This document shows positions 1 through 12,523 of a stretch of 62,000 nt of DNA, in pieces. The DNA is from Cristatella mucedo (lineage: Eukaryota > Bryozoa > Phylactolaemata > Cristatellidae). Where the stretch lies: positions 1,182,501 through 1,244,500 of the forward strand of contig WPIO01000056.1 in assembly GCA_009760855.2 (NCBI GenBank), read 5' to 3'. Each line of letters starts with the position of its first letter. Position 1 is the stretch's first letter. Both the position numbers and the translations under genes were made by a program. The notes below the pieces were generated by a model. That model saw nothing but the letters and a program-made list of their open reading frames with translations. It was not told where the DNA came from and made no database searches.

Positions 1-730
1 CATGCCCCAGGCTCGTATGCCAAAAGCTCGATAGGGCGGTATTCGGCCTAGTCTCTGTGCTGTTTGCTGTGAGCGTCGACGTTTGACCTCGTCGACATTG
101 GACCTCGTCGAAAGCAAGATAGCTGACTGGACGAGCGGCTTATTTAAAAGTCTCTGTTCGTTTTTCCCCGTTTACTCTGTCGTCTGCTAGTCGTCGGAAT
201 GGAATGGCTCGCCGCGATACCGGCCGGCGTGCTTCTGCTCTGTACTGTAGGCTCCGAGCTCAGAGAGCCAACTCGCGCATCGGCGAACGTTCCTCGAGCT
301 CTTGTCCAAGCGCTCGTTCGCTCTGCAAATGTGTCACCATGGCGATCTGTACGCTCCAAATCCTCGGCCTGCGCTGCTGCTCTTTCGCAGGGCAGCAGGA
401 CCACAGCTGCGTCGCGAAATATTTGACTGCTTTGCTGCCTCATCGCAAGTCTGCTTCCGGCTAGCTGCCCGAGGCAGTGCGTCTCCACCCGTAGGACGAA
501 GCATCGGTTAACGACTCATGTGTGCTGTCGGGCGATCGTTGTACGCACTCTCGAGGCCGGCCTCGAACAGGCGCCTCGGAGTCACATCTCTGCCAAGGAC
601 CGCTGGCCCGAAACGGCAATATTGCAAAACGCAACCCGTCGCGGCTCGTGGATACTGTAACCTAATGCACACACACATACTGGTCAGCCTCACCCTCAGA
701 TCGTTAGCAAAATTAAAAAGCACAATTTCT
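1..730. other. CpG-rich block, no recognised gene
   Basis: This GC- and CpG-rich stretch has open frames on both strands but none resembles a family I know. A TATA-like string (TTATTTAAAAG) at about 138-148 lies some 50 bases before an ATG at 199. That ATG opens a 75-codon frame whose first 20 residues are hydrophobic (MEWLAAIPAGVLLLCTVGSE), like a signal peptide. The remainder of the frame is low-complexity and Arg/Ser/Ala-rich. It could be a first exon or chance. Confidence 0.25.
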
Positions 731-2425
731 TAGCATCCTGCGCTGCCTTCGATGGACGTCACATCACGCCAGGAAAACGGCGAGTGTTCTTTTCCCGCCT
801 GTCTAACTCGGCTTAACAGGGTCGCGGTAACTTAAATTTGTCGAGTACGGGAAATGTGCACGCTATAAGTATTAAGTACGACAGTAGACTGCATCGCTGC
901 GTCACTGTTGCATTTCAGGCATGGTCATTGTGAATGCCTCTGCAAAAATGCGTACACCATCAGAGGGAGAAAGGCTTTTCGACACGTTTTCAGTATCTAT
1001 CGAGGGTCGTTGTTTGGTGCTGCGATTGCATGACGGCAGGATGTTCGATCTCCTGCGGTAGCTGCACGCTGAAGTAAGCTCGCCTCTTGAACGGCCATAT
1101 CAGCGAGTACGTAAGCGTAACCGTGAGAGGTTTTCAATTTTTTATTCCTGCACCCTCGTGTTTTCTATTACGATAGCGCATACGCTGGTCATTGGAAGGT
1201 GCCGTTTGCTGGCCACACAGTAGCCTTGGTTAGACTCTCGTCTGTAAGCGCAGCCATTCAATTTTTCAAGTTGAAAAAAGTAAAAGCCGGCTGATTAAAC
1301 AGCCCAATTTGTGTAGCGGAGGAAGAGCCCTAGCAACCGTCATCCACTTGCAGTAAATAATAAATTGCTTGCTTCGGAACTCGGAACTCGCGACTTGGGT
1401 CAATAAGTGCGAGTGCTTAAGTTTCGGCCTAAGACTAAGTGCTGACTAAGAGTAAGTGCTGAGCTTAAGTTCTCAGGTTATTAAGGGAGTTTGTTATTGC
1501 TTTTTCTACAACTATTGTAAGGATATTTTCAATTTAGACTACTTCCGGCTGTCGTTTTTTTACGAGGTGGCCGTGATGCTCCCGCGTCGTGCCACGTGCG
1601 ACACAATTACCAAGGACTGAATTCGCTCACGCATTTGACTTTTAATTCTTTCACCCACGCGTGTGCCCTTAACTTCATCTCTGTCTTAGTAGTCATCTTT
1701 AAAGATCTCTCCCGGCGTCTTTTCAAGAAAGATGGCGACTGTGAATTGTGGGACTACAGCTAAATATTTGGCTTCGTAGCCTTCTCAGCAGCTATATGAG
1801 CAGGACTCTGCTTAGCCGTGAACAATATAGTAGATATTCATAACTTCTGCTTCAGACGTCGACTCTGCGCCTCTACCTGCAGGGTAACAATCCTCTCAAG
1901 ACTAGTATCTCCAAATGCTGCTAACGCTGTACGTACTGCTCAACTGCCAGAGCGCTGCCAGAGCAGAATCTTTGGCATGGGCAAGCATGAGCGCGACATC
2001 TTAAGGTCAGTACAATGCTGTTCGTCAGTTTGCTTAACTTTGGCAAAGCACGGCATCGAAATTTTCAGTAGGGATGTAGAGGTCTTGTCTGAATTGCACA
2101 GCTCGGCAGAGCAGGCAGCTTCTTCAGCGTTCAAACGCTAAATAGTGCTGCACGGGGAATAACGTAATCAAGTGAATGAAAGAAATCCCTTTCAGGCTCC
2201 CCAATGCTCGTTAACATAGTCGCAAGCAATGAGACTAGCAAATACTTTTCCTGCTAACATGTGCACATGCTCGCCTAACCTGTGCACATGCTCGCCTATG
2301 CAGCTGTACCCGACTTGATACTTGTACTACCATCCACGAATGAGTGGCTCCATGTTCGCTTTAGCTCATGCTGGCCGGCGAGGAGCTTTATTACTTTTTT
2401 GCTTTTCTATGCTCGATACCCTTTA
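731..2425. other. Unannotated spacer
   Basis: I see no gene, tRNA or repeat family here. The 107-codon frame at 1818-2141 has no recognisable domain and is read as chance. Confidence 0.5.
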
Positions 2426-2463
2426 TACGATCATTATCATTATCATTATCATTATTATAGATC

Positions 2464-2523
<60 letters not shown>
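2426..2523. repeat. (ATTATC)n then (AT)n microsatellite
   Basis: Four TCATTA-type units at about 2430-2460 are followed by about 29 uninterrupted AT units up to 2523. Isoleucine/tyrosine-rich open frames across it are translations of the repeat. Confidence 0.97.
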
Positions 2524-3404
<881 letters not shown>

Positions 3405-4460
3405 GGGCTAGCCATTACCTTCGTCTAAGTCGATGTACTTCTCGTTCTCGCTCACTTCGCCCGTCAGCCCATCTCTCGTTCTCTCAACCGTATAACCTCG
3501 GTGACCTATTTGTCGTCCCATCGTCATTTGCTCATATCCGGCGTTCGAATCTCGTACGCTCTTGATTGTTTCGCGGACCTGAAGCATACGACAGAAAGGT
3601 CATCGAATATTTCAAGACAATGCAGGTACTTCGCATGTTTCAAGACGATGCATGTGCTCTCGTATTCCATCACTGGTAGCGTGTTGTGTGGGTAAACAAA
3701 TCGTCAAAGTGAGCAATGTGCAAGCCGCTTGCCTTGTCGCTGGCATGAGGCAGCTACTCTACCCCTTTTGCAAAGGAAGAGCATAGTGGAATAGATAGCT
3801 TAAATGTCAAGGACTGGGTCGGATGATGTGTAAGAATCTGTTCGTGTGATTGACGGACAGCAGGCTGCTTGGACAGAGTACTAGTCTAAAAAAGTGAACG
3901 ACACATTGAAAGGAAGGCTAGCCGTTAGGAGAACTTAGCTGACCAGTGTAAGAGTTAAGAAGTGGAGATGTGAGCTATTTTCAATTGAAGTGGGCGCTCA
4001 TGGTTATGTTAGTGGGTCAACCGCCTCGTTCCTGGATCTTATCGGTTTTACGGGTAAACGCCCGTAGCAAGCAGTCAAAGAAGTTACTAGTGCAGCCGAA
4101 GTAGGTAGTTCGCTGATAGGGTCACAATGTGCAAGGTTATCGCAAATACAAATTACCACCCCCATAAATAGGGAATCGGTACGATGGCAAATCCGAGCAG
4201 GCCGAGTCGGTGACAAGCCAGCAGTGGGTGCCTCACAGCGGGAACCTCATCTGGCGTCTAACGAGACGCTGCTGGGGGCTTTCCTTAGCAGTCATTTTGT
4301 GGGCCGCAGGTGTATCCGCAAGTCTTGGATGCTTGCCCTTACTCTCTGCTGTAACTCGTGCTGTGGCGCTTAATGTGTACACTTAATCCCATAGCGGTCG
4401 TTAGAGGTTCTGCATGAAATCTCAGGAGCTTGGGTTGATAAGATGATAAGAGCGGGAAAT
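3405..4460. other. Unannotated spacer
   Basis: I see no coding, RNA or repeat signal in this stretch. Confidence 0.45.
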
Positions 4461-4462
4461 TC

Positions 4463-4545
4463 TATAATAGTAATAATAATAATAATAGATTTGATAGAGC
4501 GCCCTCAGATAACCCAGTCTCCTTCTAGGCTTTTAGAATTGGAGA
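4463..4545 (-). mobile_element. LINE-A 3' end fragment
   Basis: The (AAT)n tract at 4467-4488 followed by the inverted LINE-A terminal sequence (GCGCCCTCAGATAACC, then TCCTTCTAGGC) marks a 3' stub of LINE-A on the minus strand. Confidence 0.65.
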
Positions 4546-4555
4546 GAGAGCCCTG

Positions 4556-4760
4556 CGAACCCCTGCCGCTGGATGCTTCGTGACCCCTGCACGAACCCTG
4601 CTGCTGGATGCTAGGTGACCCCAGCGAGACCTCTGCTGGATGCTGCGCGATCTGCTCCGCATAGGCGCCCGCCCTGCGAGAGTTACCGACGGCGGCACTA
4701 ATAGCCCTTGATAGCCACACGCTCACCGCCACCCGCTCACCGCCACCCGCTAAAGGGGTT
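4556..4760. repeat. Imperfect short tandem repeats
   Basis: Three diverged units of about 25-35 bases share CTGCTGGATGCT and follow one another from about 4558 to 4650. A 14-base unit (CACCGCCACCCGCT) occurs twice at about 4725-4752. No coding sense is evident. Confidence 0.6.
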
Positions 4761-5014
4761 GAACAGCAGTAACAAACCTTGGCCCCAGTCTGCCGCTGCG
4801 AAAGGACTCCCAGCCAAGCGAATAATAACTCGTCAGTCAACTCGGAGTCAAGCGAATAGTAACTCGTCGTGGTTACAACTGCGTTAGCCCTCTCTGGCGA
4901 TATCGAAGCGCGGGACTGCCGAGGCTCGCTGTGCTGCCACGCCGAGACGAAGCCGGTCTCAAGTTCTGGTCCGCACAGGCAGTAAACTCGCACTGGAACA
5001 AGTACGTCGAGCTT

Positions 5015-5152
5015 GAGCTGGTTTGGTCCAGCGGATTAGGTGCTCGCCCCGACCAAGGTCTGGCTGAGGTCGTCGGCTCGAGCCCTGAGGCATATGTGCA
5101 AGCGCCTGAATAGAGATTCAGCTGTCTTGGGGCGCTATATAAATAAATTATA
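5015..5152 (+). mobile_element. SINE-A, near full length
   Basis: This is a tRNA-like SINE. An A-box-like segment (TGGTCCAGCGGATTAGG) is followed by a B-box-like segment (GGCTCGAGCCC). After these comes the conserved tail GCGCCTGAATAGAGATT ... TTGGGGCGCTATA and an AT-rich end. The same unit recurs at 9313, 10915, 26385 and 36535. Confidence 0.85.
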
Positions 5153-5164
5153 TTCTTGATGGCC

Positions 5165-5352
5165 CAAGCCATGATGCCACACTAGGTAAGGCGGTTGCTT
5201 TCACGACCTCGGTCCCGAGGTCGTGGGTTTGATTCCTGCGGTGGGCGATCCTTTATCGCCACTGCAAGCGGTGGTGATAGCCGTACATGCTCTTTTGTCG
5301 CTATACAAAAAGAGGCTGTTTAATCAGCTAGGATTTATTTTATTTATGTATG
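5165..5352 (+). mobile_element. SINE-B, near full length
   Basis: This is a second tRNA-like family, starting CACACTAGGTAAGGCGG. It has a perfect B-box-like GGTTTGATTCC and an internal AGCGGTGGTGATAGCCGTA segment. The end is AGAGGCTGTTTAATCAGCTA followed by TTTA-rich sequence. It lies directly behind a SINE-A copy. Confidence 0.85.
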
Positions 5353-5955
5353 GCAGCGCCTCGCACATTCACCTAATGCACTATCCAAAGGCGGAGGCTG
5401 GAAGAACTTCCGACCCATTGGATAGCGGTTACGGCCAATAGCTGCAACCAGATTCCGCTAGGCCCGCAATAGCTACATGAACGCAGTGGTGGCTGCATGC
5501 CGAAATGAAGTTGTCGATTACACCAGATAGTCCAAATGAAACATGTTTGCAATTCTTCGCTATTTAGCACGTCTTATGTATTCGCACCAACTGCTCATGT
5601 AAATGACTACTTCCAGGACACCTTTGGCTGGCGAACGCGAGTGAGAGAACTTGTAAGAGCAGCATACTGCTGCTTTGCACTAGATACAAAATACACGATA
5701 GCCAGGCAGAAGATGGTAAGGACAACGAGACTGCCTCCGGAACCGGCGTCTAGGCTAGCGTCCGGTCAAGATCGTGCGCTCGAGTAATCGTCGAACTCGA
5801 GTGAGCAGGTCCGTCAACTGTCACTCTGACAGCGTCCATACGCATTGTTGGTAAAAATCGGGGGGGGGGTAGTGGTGGAGATTCGAAACTTCCAATTTCC
5901 TGCTTCAGCTGCAGACTGTCTCGAGTCGCGACCCCATCTTTGGGCGAGCCCACCC
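5353..5955. other. Unannotated spacer
   Basis: No gene is recognised here. A run of ten G residues lies at about 5861-5870. Confidence 0.4.
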
Positions 5956-5959
5956 TCCG

Positions 5960-7514
5960 TGCACCAAAACAGAGCGTGAAGGTGAAGGAACGGATCGCGG
6001 CGGACCAGCTGAACACATATATCAAAACCTTACACTTTGCAAGTAAGTTCCAGTCTGGCTTTAGAGCTAATCACTCCACAGAGTCAGCATTGCTTAGGGT
6101 ATACAAAGACCTACTTAGGAATGCAGACATGAGTGGAGTGTCTCTGCTTGTTTTGATCGATCTTTCGGCAGCTTTTGATACCATCGATCACAAAGTTCTT
6201 CTAGAGCGCCTCTTATCTCGCCTGGGCATCACTGGCACTGCTTTGCAGTAGTTCAGATCCTATCTCAGTGGGAGACTCCAGAGTATTGACATGAATGGAC
6301 AAAGATCATCCGAGGTACCTCTGAAATATGGAGTACCTCAGGGCTTCGTGCTAGGTCCGGATCTTTTCACGGTTTACAATCTCACTTTACTGATGTGATT
6401 GCCAGGCACAATCTAGGCTTTCACTTCTATGCGGATGACAGTTGTACCGTGCTTTGATCCCTCCCAGCCTTCGAGCACCTCAAACTCTCTCAACTCACTT
6501 GCTGCATGTATTGATGACATCCACACATGAATGACAGCAAATTTTCTAAAACTTAACGGTAATAAGACTAACTTACTAGTTATGGGCAAACCCAGTGTCG
6601 TTCACAAATTGGAAAGGCTGACGCTCAAAATTCGCTCCACCAGCACATCTCCTGTTGAATCAGCTGGAAATCTAGGTGTCATATAGCGACCTCTCGTTAG
6701 GCGACCATATCAGCGCCACAGTCAAATCTGCCTATTTTCAGCTACACAACATTGATAAAACTCGATCTTGTTTTGATAAGGATACCACGTCCAAAGTCGG
6801 TCGATGCATTTGCGACATCCCGTCTCGATTTCTGCAACTCACTGCTTACTGGCCTGCCGGCATGTGCCGTCAGGCGATTGCAGCTGGTGCAAAACTCCAC
6901 AGCTAGGCTTGTCTGTCGCGAGCCTCGCAGTTGCCACATAAACTATTTCTCACCGACCTGCACTGGCTACCAGTCAAGCAACGGATTGACTTCAAGGTTG
7001 TGTCGCTCACTTTCAGGTCACTTCATTCTTTGGCTCAAGCCTATCTCTCAGATATATTCCCCCATCAGACCAAGCATCGTACCACCAGCTATTCGGAATC
7101 CAACAGTCTACAAATACCTCGTACAAACCTCAAGTCTTTTGGAGACCATGCATTTATTTCGTATGCTCCCAAAGCCTGGAACTCCCTCCTGACCTGCGTC
7201 AGAACATCCCCTGACCGGACCACATTTAAAAAGAACTTAAAAACACACCTATTTAGGGCAGCATTTAGTGGGTCCCTGTGATTCGTCCTTGATGTGCCTA
7301 TGGGTGCTGACACTGTGCATGCTGCCACTAACCACATTTGCATGCTGACCCTATGCATGTCACCCTTAACCATGTTATTCGTTTTGTTTGCTTATCAAGC
7401 ACGATATTACTCACCATTCAATCGCATTTCCCTTTGCAGCAAATGTAAAGCGCCTAGAGAGAGATTGAGTTCTCTGACGGCGCTTTATCAAGTGCATTAT
7501 TATTATTATTATTA
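5960..7514 (+). mobile_element. LINE-A copy, degenerate L2/CR1-like reverse transcriptase
   Basis: A non-LTR retrotransposon fragment carrying the reverse transcriptase core and 3' end. Visible motifs in order are SKFQSGFRANHSTESALL, then motif A (LIDLSAAFDTIDHKVLL), VPLKYGVPQG, and a damaged FYADD box. After these come the conserved C-terminal segments LHWLPVKQRIDFK, AWNSL and FRAAFSGSL. The frame is broken by a TAG after ALQ near 6249 and by several frameshifts. The 3' end is the family hairpin AAGCGCCTAGAGAGAG ... GGCGCTTTATC and then (ATT)n at 7496-7514. It is dead as a coding copy. The family call (L2/CR1 superfamily) rests on motif style only. Confidence 0.9.
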
Positions 7515-8300
7515 GTCGCGAAACGACACTGTCTGTCACCCTGCATTGCGACGTCGGCGATATAGAGAGAGGATAGGAGATCGCCGATAGGAGAGAGTGT
7601 GCTTGCGGCGCTATACAGATTTCGCCGCGCGCTCGCTCGTACGTACACCGCCCGGCTTGGTCGCCACCGACGCTCGCTCCTCGTACACTTTCGGAGGATT
7701 GCGCCCGTCGCTCGAAAACGAGTACACAGTGCTGCTGGCGTACGTCTGCGCCTGCGGGCTTGAAGCCAAGCGTTGCTGTAAGAGTAGCTTACAAAGTGAA
7801 ACGAGAAAAACGGGCTCGCTCTCGCGCACTGTGCTCCCTCTCGCAGACGCTCTCTCGCGTTCTGCTCGCTCTCGCGGACGCGCACAGCCGTCGACGCCGC
7901 CGCCGTCGCTGCTTGTGCGCCGTACCCTGAGAGCGTCGAAATCTTGCGTCGCATGGTTCACGAGGCCTCGTAAGCCGTCGGCTGCAAAAGGATGCGGCAG
8001 CTGGTCCCACCGTTGACCCGGATCTGGGCTCGATCCTGGCGCAGCGCCGCTTGGCGGCGGCGCGCCGACTGCCGGTGGCAGCGCTAACGGGTCGCTGCAA
8101 AGGAGCGCACTCTTCACTTTAGGTCGGCAATTTCTAAAGTGGCGTCGTCGCTCAGCACGCGGAGCTCTCGCTAGAGCCACTCGGGTACAGGCGCGGGCGC
8201 GGCTTCCACTTGGCGGCCGAAGTGACCGCGTGCCTCTAGCAATGCCATCAAAATATAAAATGCGAGCCAGAAGAGGCCATCTGTCTTCTAATATATATAT
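7515..8300. other. CpG-dense block without recognised gene
   Basis: This is one of the most GC- and CpG-rich stretches of the window, between a LINE and microsatellites. It is open in several frames on both strands (for example 7611-8306 minus, 231 codons), but all are Arg/Ala/Ser-rich and none matches a known domain. It could be a promoter-type CpG island or an unrecognised 5' exon. Confidence 0.35.
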
Positions 8301-8361
8301 TCTCATATTCTTTTAGAAGCATTTATCTATATACATGGACGCTTGTAGAAATAGACGATTC

Positions 8362-8374
8362 TTCTAGAAGATTC
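8362..8374. promoter_or_regulatory. Heat-shock-element-like triplet
   Basis: TTCTAGAAGATTC fits three alternating TTC/GAA/TTC units with correct 2-base spacing. No gene is recognised next to it, so function is unproven and chance is quite possible. Confidence 0.25.
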
Positions 8375-8454
8375 TTTGTGCGGCTCTTTCCTTCGGTCGC
8401 AGTGTGCTAGCGCCCAGCGGTGAGGTGCTCGAAGTTCGCGATCCATGAATTTGA

Positions 8455-8580
8455 GAGATCGAGTCCTGTAGCAGGCGTTTCCTCATTTCGCACTATGAGC
8501 TGGGTACCAGCCGCTGACGCCTTCTGCGGCCTCTTTAAGAGCGCTGTTTAATAAGCTCATTCTTATTCATTCTTAAATTT
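8455..8580 (+). mobile_element. Possible old SINE-B copy
   Basis: A diverged sequence with a SINE-B-like B-box region (GATCGAGTCCTG), a GGCCTCTTTAAGAGCGCTGTTTAATAAG segment comparable to the SINE-B tail, and an ATTCTTA-rich end. Similarity is weak. Confidence 0.35.
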
Positions 8581-8627
8581 TCATTCACGGGCAGCTTGTA
8601 AGCGTTCGTGTGTGCGAGTGCGTGTAT

Positions 8628-8830
<203 letters not shown>

Positions 8831-9312
8831 CGCGTTTGCTTGCGAGAGTCCATGTTTCTGTCTTGTTTCTGCAATGGTTATGTTAGACCCGCAGAACGCT
8901 CGGCTTCCTGGACGCGTCGAGGTTCGCAAAATTTACCGGTAGGCACTGGTGGTGCAACGGACGGCATCCAAAAAACGCAGGAACCGCAGCGGCAAAAATC
9001 GTTAAGCACGCGACTAGCGAGTTGGAGCGAGCGCTGAGAGGAGAAAATCGAGATGTCGCGCACTCCACCGGTCCCGAAAGTCCGATAGCTTTCCCAATGG
9101 TTGTCGGGCTTCCGTGGATGGGATATAGGTTTACAGCTTAGAGAGCCATCACGGGGACTCTAGACGACTGAAGGTCGGCGCGAGCGTCCTCGGCGAGAAG
9201 CCGCAAGCGGCTCGTCCGAAGTGGTAGCGTTCCACCTTTCAGCTTTCAGATTGGGTCTCAGGAGGCTTCCAGCGCGTCACGCCTCGGCGAACACTTTCCA
9301 AGCTATGTTGCC
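8831..9312. other. Unannotated spacer
   Basis: Nothing recognisable was found between the microsatellite and the next SINE. Confidence 0.4.
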
Positions 9313-9464
9313 GAGCTGGTTTGGTCGTGCGGTTAAAGTGCTCGCCCCAACCGAGGACTGGCTGAGGTCGTGGGCTCGAGCCTCGAGGCATTTGTGAAGC
9401 GCCTGAATAGAGATTAATTTCTCTTGGGGCGCTATACAAATGAATCGTATTTATATTTATTTTA
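9313..9464 (+). mobile_element. SINE-A copy
   Basis: This copy starts at GAGCTGGTTTGGTCGTGCGG and contains GGCTGAGGTCGTGGGCTCGA. It ends with the GCGCCTGAATAGAGATTAA ... TTGGGGCGCTATACAAATGA tail typical of the family. Confidence 0.88.
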
Positions 9465-9850
9465 GGTGCCACCTAAAAAGAGTCCGATACCTCATTCTTA
9501 GAGCTCGATGCCTAAGGCCCAAACAACTTTTTAATATTAATCAAACAACAATTATATAGAACAATTTAATGTCGGAGAGGACGCCATGTGTAATCTCTTT
9601 AAAAGGGCGGCCGCAGTATCGGTGGTGCTAAAAGATGTTTTTTTAAAAAGCTCTCCATCGGAGGGCTCCTTGGCGGTTGGTCGGCAGAGAATTACACCAC
9701 TCGCCATTCGGCCGAGGACATCGCTAACATCGCCATGGCAGCAACTTATATTCGTTGTTCCAAGGTCGACGCTACCTCCATCTAGAGCGTCTCGCGGCCT
9801 TTTGTTCTTCTTTCTGTTCTCTAGGTGATGCTTTGTGCGACCATCACCAC
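9465..9850. other. Unannotated stretch before LINE-B
   Basis: Nothing firm is visible. It may include an eroded upstream part of the LINE-B copy that follows. Confidence 0.35.
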
Positions 9851-9851
9851 G

Positions 9852-10620
9852 TGCTCGAAATTTAGGTGTCGTTTTCGACAACTGCCTCAATTTTAAAAGC
9901 TTCATCAGAAGACTGCTTCCACAGCTAACCATCACGTCCGATCTCTATCCAAGATTGGGAGCTGTCTCCCACAGCGGCTTGTAAAAAATTTAACTACCTC
10001 CTTAGTTCTGTCTCGGCTTGATTATTGCAATTCCTTATTGGCTGGGCTACCAAAGAAAGCTATTAGATCACTGCAGCAGACTATGAATATGGCTGCAAGG
10101 ATAGTCTTCAAGTCCCAGAGGTTTGAGCACGTGTCTCCTTTGCTAAAAGAGCTAGGATGGATGCCGGTTGAGCAACGGATACAGAGCAAAGCTCTTACGC
10201 TGACCCACAAGGCCCGCCACGGCTTAGCTCATTCGTACCTAGCTGAACTGCTGCACCAGTTTCAGCCTGCTCGCGCCCTCAGGTTCTGTGTGGACAATAC
10301 ATTAGCTGTTCCATTCCTCCGCTTAAAGACCGTTGGCGATAGAAGCTTTAGCTCTGCAGGTCATAGACTGTAGAACTAGCTTCCACAATTCTTGCGCAAC
10401 AACAACTACTCTCCTGCTGCCGACTATGGCTCATCGTTTTCAGCGGTCCTGAGCTGCCACTTCCATGCTACTCACTGCCTCAACTGCTCTCCTGACTCTG
10501 CTATGCTTCCCACTTTCTCTCTGTTTCGTGACACGAAGTCTGTAGGCTACCGAATGCGTACCGAAAGCCGCTTAGGCTGCGAGTGCGCTATACAAAACTC
10601 TCCTGCGCAACACCCACCAT
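9852..10620 (+). mobile_element. LINE-B copy, C-terminal RT region and 3' UTR
   Basis: The translation runs ARNLGVVFDN, then LAGLPKKAIRSLQQTMNMAA, SPLLKELGWMPVEQRIQSK and ARHGLAHSYLAELLHQFQP, in slipping frames. The 3' UTR contains CCACTTTCTCTCTGTTTCGTG and CCGAAAGCCGCTTAGGCTG. The copy stops at ACACCCACC without the (ACATT)n tail seen in other copies. It is a dead fragment. Confidence 0.88.
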
Positions 10621-10807
10621 TTTTGCACATGCGCATCGGCCGCTCTGCTCGCTAGGCTCCCGGTCGCTGGCTAATGAGCAACGGGCACAAGGCGCCGGGT
10701 GGTCTGGTAAACAAAGTCGAAAGGCTTATATACGCAGAGATTGGCATACTCCGGCCTGTAGGCCAGATACGGCGTAGCTAATACTCAAGTCCAGCCTAAA
10801 GCCCCCT

Positions 10808-10877
10808 AGTTATTTAAGCGCCTAGAAAGACATTGAGTTCTCTGAGCTTAATCAAGCGCCTTATTATTATTATTGTT
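10808..10877 (+). mobile_element. LINE-A 3' end fragment
   Basis: Only the terminal hairpin (AAGCGCCTAGAAAGACATTG) and (ATT)n tail of LINE-A remain. Confidence 0.75.
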
Positions 10878-10914
10878 GAATCTGGCCTAGTTGAATTGTC
10901 GCGGTTTTGTTGCC

Positions 10915-11062
10915 GCGCGGGTTGGCCCAGTGGTCAAGGTACTCACCCCGACCAAAATTTAGCCGAGGTCGTGGGCTCGAGCCCCAAGGCGCAAGTGAAG
11001 CGCCTGAATAGAGATTAAATTCTCTTGGGGCGCTATACAAATGAATTGTATTTATTTGTTTC
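10915..11062 (+). mobile_element. SINE-A copy
   Basis: It contains GTTGGCCCAGTGGTCAAGGT (A-box region), TCGTGGGCTCGAGCCCC (B-box region) and the tail GAAGCGCCTGAATAGAGATT ... TCTTGGGGCGCTATACAAA. It is one of the least damaged copies. Confidence 0.9.
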
Positions 11063-12440
11063 CCTTCATTATTGCCGGTTGCCGCTCAAGCTGTGGCTGC
11101 CCGTATTTATTTTTAGTACTGATGTCAGGGGCTTGTACGAAACGGGAGCGCCTAAAGGGGGAAGGACGATTTAATGTCTACCGCTATAATTGCCGTTCAC
11201 GTCTGTGCGTCCTAAGCAAGCGCTCGTTTGTTGGCCACGCCCACACAACGGGCGCGCTTTCTTCTGGCCCCAGTGTGTCTTCTTGACCTCCAGAAATGGC
11301 CAGAAAAGTAGTCTGGAAAAATTTCCTCTACCCTGGCTCAGAGGCTCCTAGGAGAGCGCGAGTAATGTTGAATGTATAAGGCAGTTAAGTCGAGGATACG
11401 TACCAGGCACGCATCGGAACTTAATTTCGCGAAGGGCACCGCGGGGCTGAATGCGACCGACGCCATCGCGGGGCACTCGGCGGTCCGCATAAAATGGACG
11501 CGCAGCGTACGCGGAGGATTCGTCGTCGGTGGCATGCAAGTCTAGACGTAGTCAGAGTGACTATCGATGGCTTTCTCTGGAGCTCAAAATCCCGCGCTCC
11601 ATCGAAGGACTCGTTACAACGCGTATGAGTACCATGGCGTGACAATGCAGCAGCGTAGGTACACGCCCGAGCAACCAAGCCATAGCGCCGCCAACGGAGC
11701 GCCGTCCAAAAAAACGCGCGAGGAAATGGAAAGCAGCCGCCGACTAAAATGCAAACTGAAAATCAGAACAAATTTCAGCTCTGCAACTCGTCAGCTCTGT
11801 CCTTGCAGCAGAGGATATTGACGCTGTTGTAAGCAAAGCGCCGCCTAGTTTAGTGGCATTGTGGAGAGAAACGACGTCTACAACATAGCCGTGAATCAGG
11901 ATTGTCTCCCCAGGGTCCAACTTTCTTGCGCGGGATGTTCGCTTAGTTTACGCGCGGAGTTGCTGTGAGACTGAGACTATCTTCAAAGCTGGCAACACTG
12001 CCGTCCATTAGTTTAAGCGAATAACTTGCGATTAATCACCATAGTGGGATGGGCTATTCTAAATAACTTTTCGGAAGTCAATCCCTCGACCCTGTAAGGG
12101 CCGGCCAAGCTAACAACCGCTAATGCTGTTAGCATATGCTGTCAATTAATTAGGGCGTTATGCAACAGCCAGTATCAAGCTGCGCGGCCGCTTACGTGCG
12201 ATGCATGAAGCGGATAGCGCCAAAGCCCTGATTACCTAAAGAATGGATCTTGGAAAAAGCGATTGAACTGGCTGGGAAACATTGTAGAACAGCAAAGCGA
12301 ACAATAAAATGCCAATCCGCGTCAGAATGATTATGACGTAACAGTATTAAATAATAGATGTTTAACTACTGACAAATTGTTTGCAATTTACCGTTGTGGT
12401 GATAAAGGTAAATTATACAATAGCCTCTCCTCTTGTACGT
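11063..12440. other. Unannotated spacer with a candidate ORF
   Basis: A CpG-rich part covers about 11200-11720. The plus-strand frame 11567-11821 (84 codons, starting MAFSGAQNPALHRRTRY) has a rather protein-like composition and could be a 5' exon. It matches no family I recognise and no partner exon was found. Nothing else is evident. Confidence 0.25.
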
Positions 12441-12512
12441 GGCCTCATGGTCTAGGGGTATGATTCTCGCTTTGGGTGCGAGAGGTCCCGGGTTCAAATC
12501 CCGGTGGGGCCC
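12441..12512 (+). tRNA. tRNA-Pro (anticodon TGG)
   Basis: A 72-base cloverleaf can be drawn. The acceptor arm pairs GGCCTCA with TGGGGCC (one G-U), with discriminator C at 12512. The anticodon stem CTCGC/GCGAG encloses the loop TTTGGGT, giving anticodon TGG. The T arm is CCCGG/CCGGG with GTTCAAATC matching the B box. The A box reads TGGTCTAGGGGTA. There is no intron. A seven-T run follows after four bases. It reads CCN (proline) codons, mainly CCA. Confidence 0.96.
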
Positions 12513-12516
12513 GTAA

Positions 12517-12523
12517 TTTTTTT
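12517..12523 (+). terminator. Pol III T-run terminator of tRNA-Pro
   Basis: Seven consecutive T residues start five bases after the tRNA 3' end, as expected for RNA polymerase III termination. Confidence 0.85.

Noticed and set aside
7454-8306. Frames of 166, 231 and 139 codons on both strands
   Set aside because: Overlapping frames in CpG-rich DNA, low-complexity composition and no recognised domain; kept only as a CpG-dense block.
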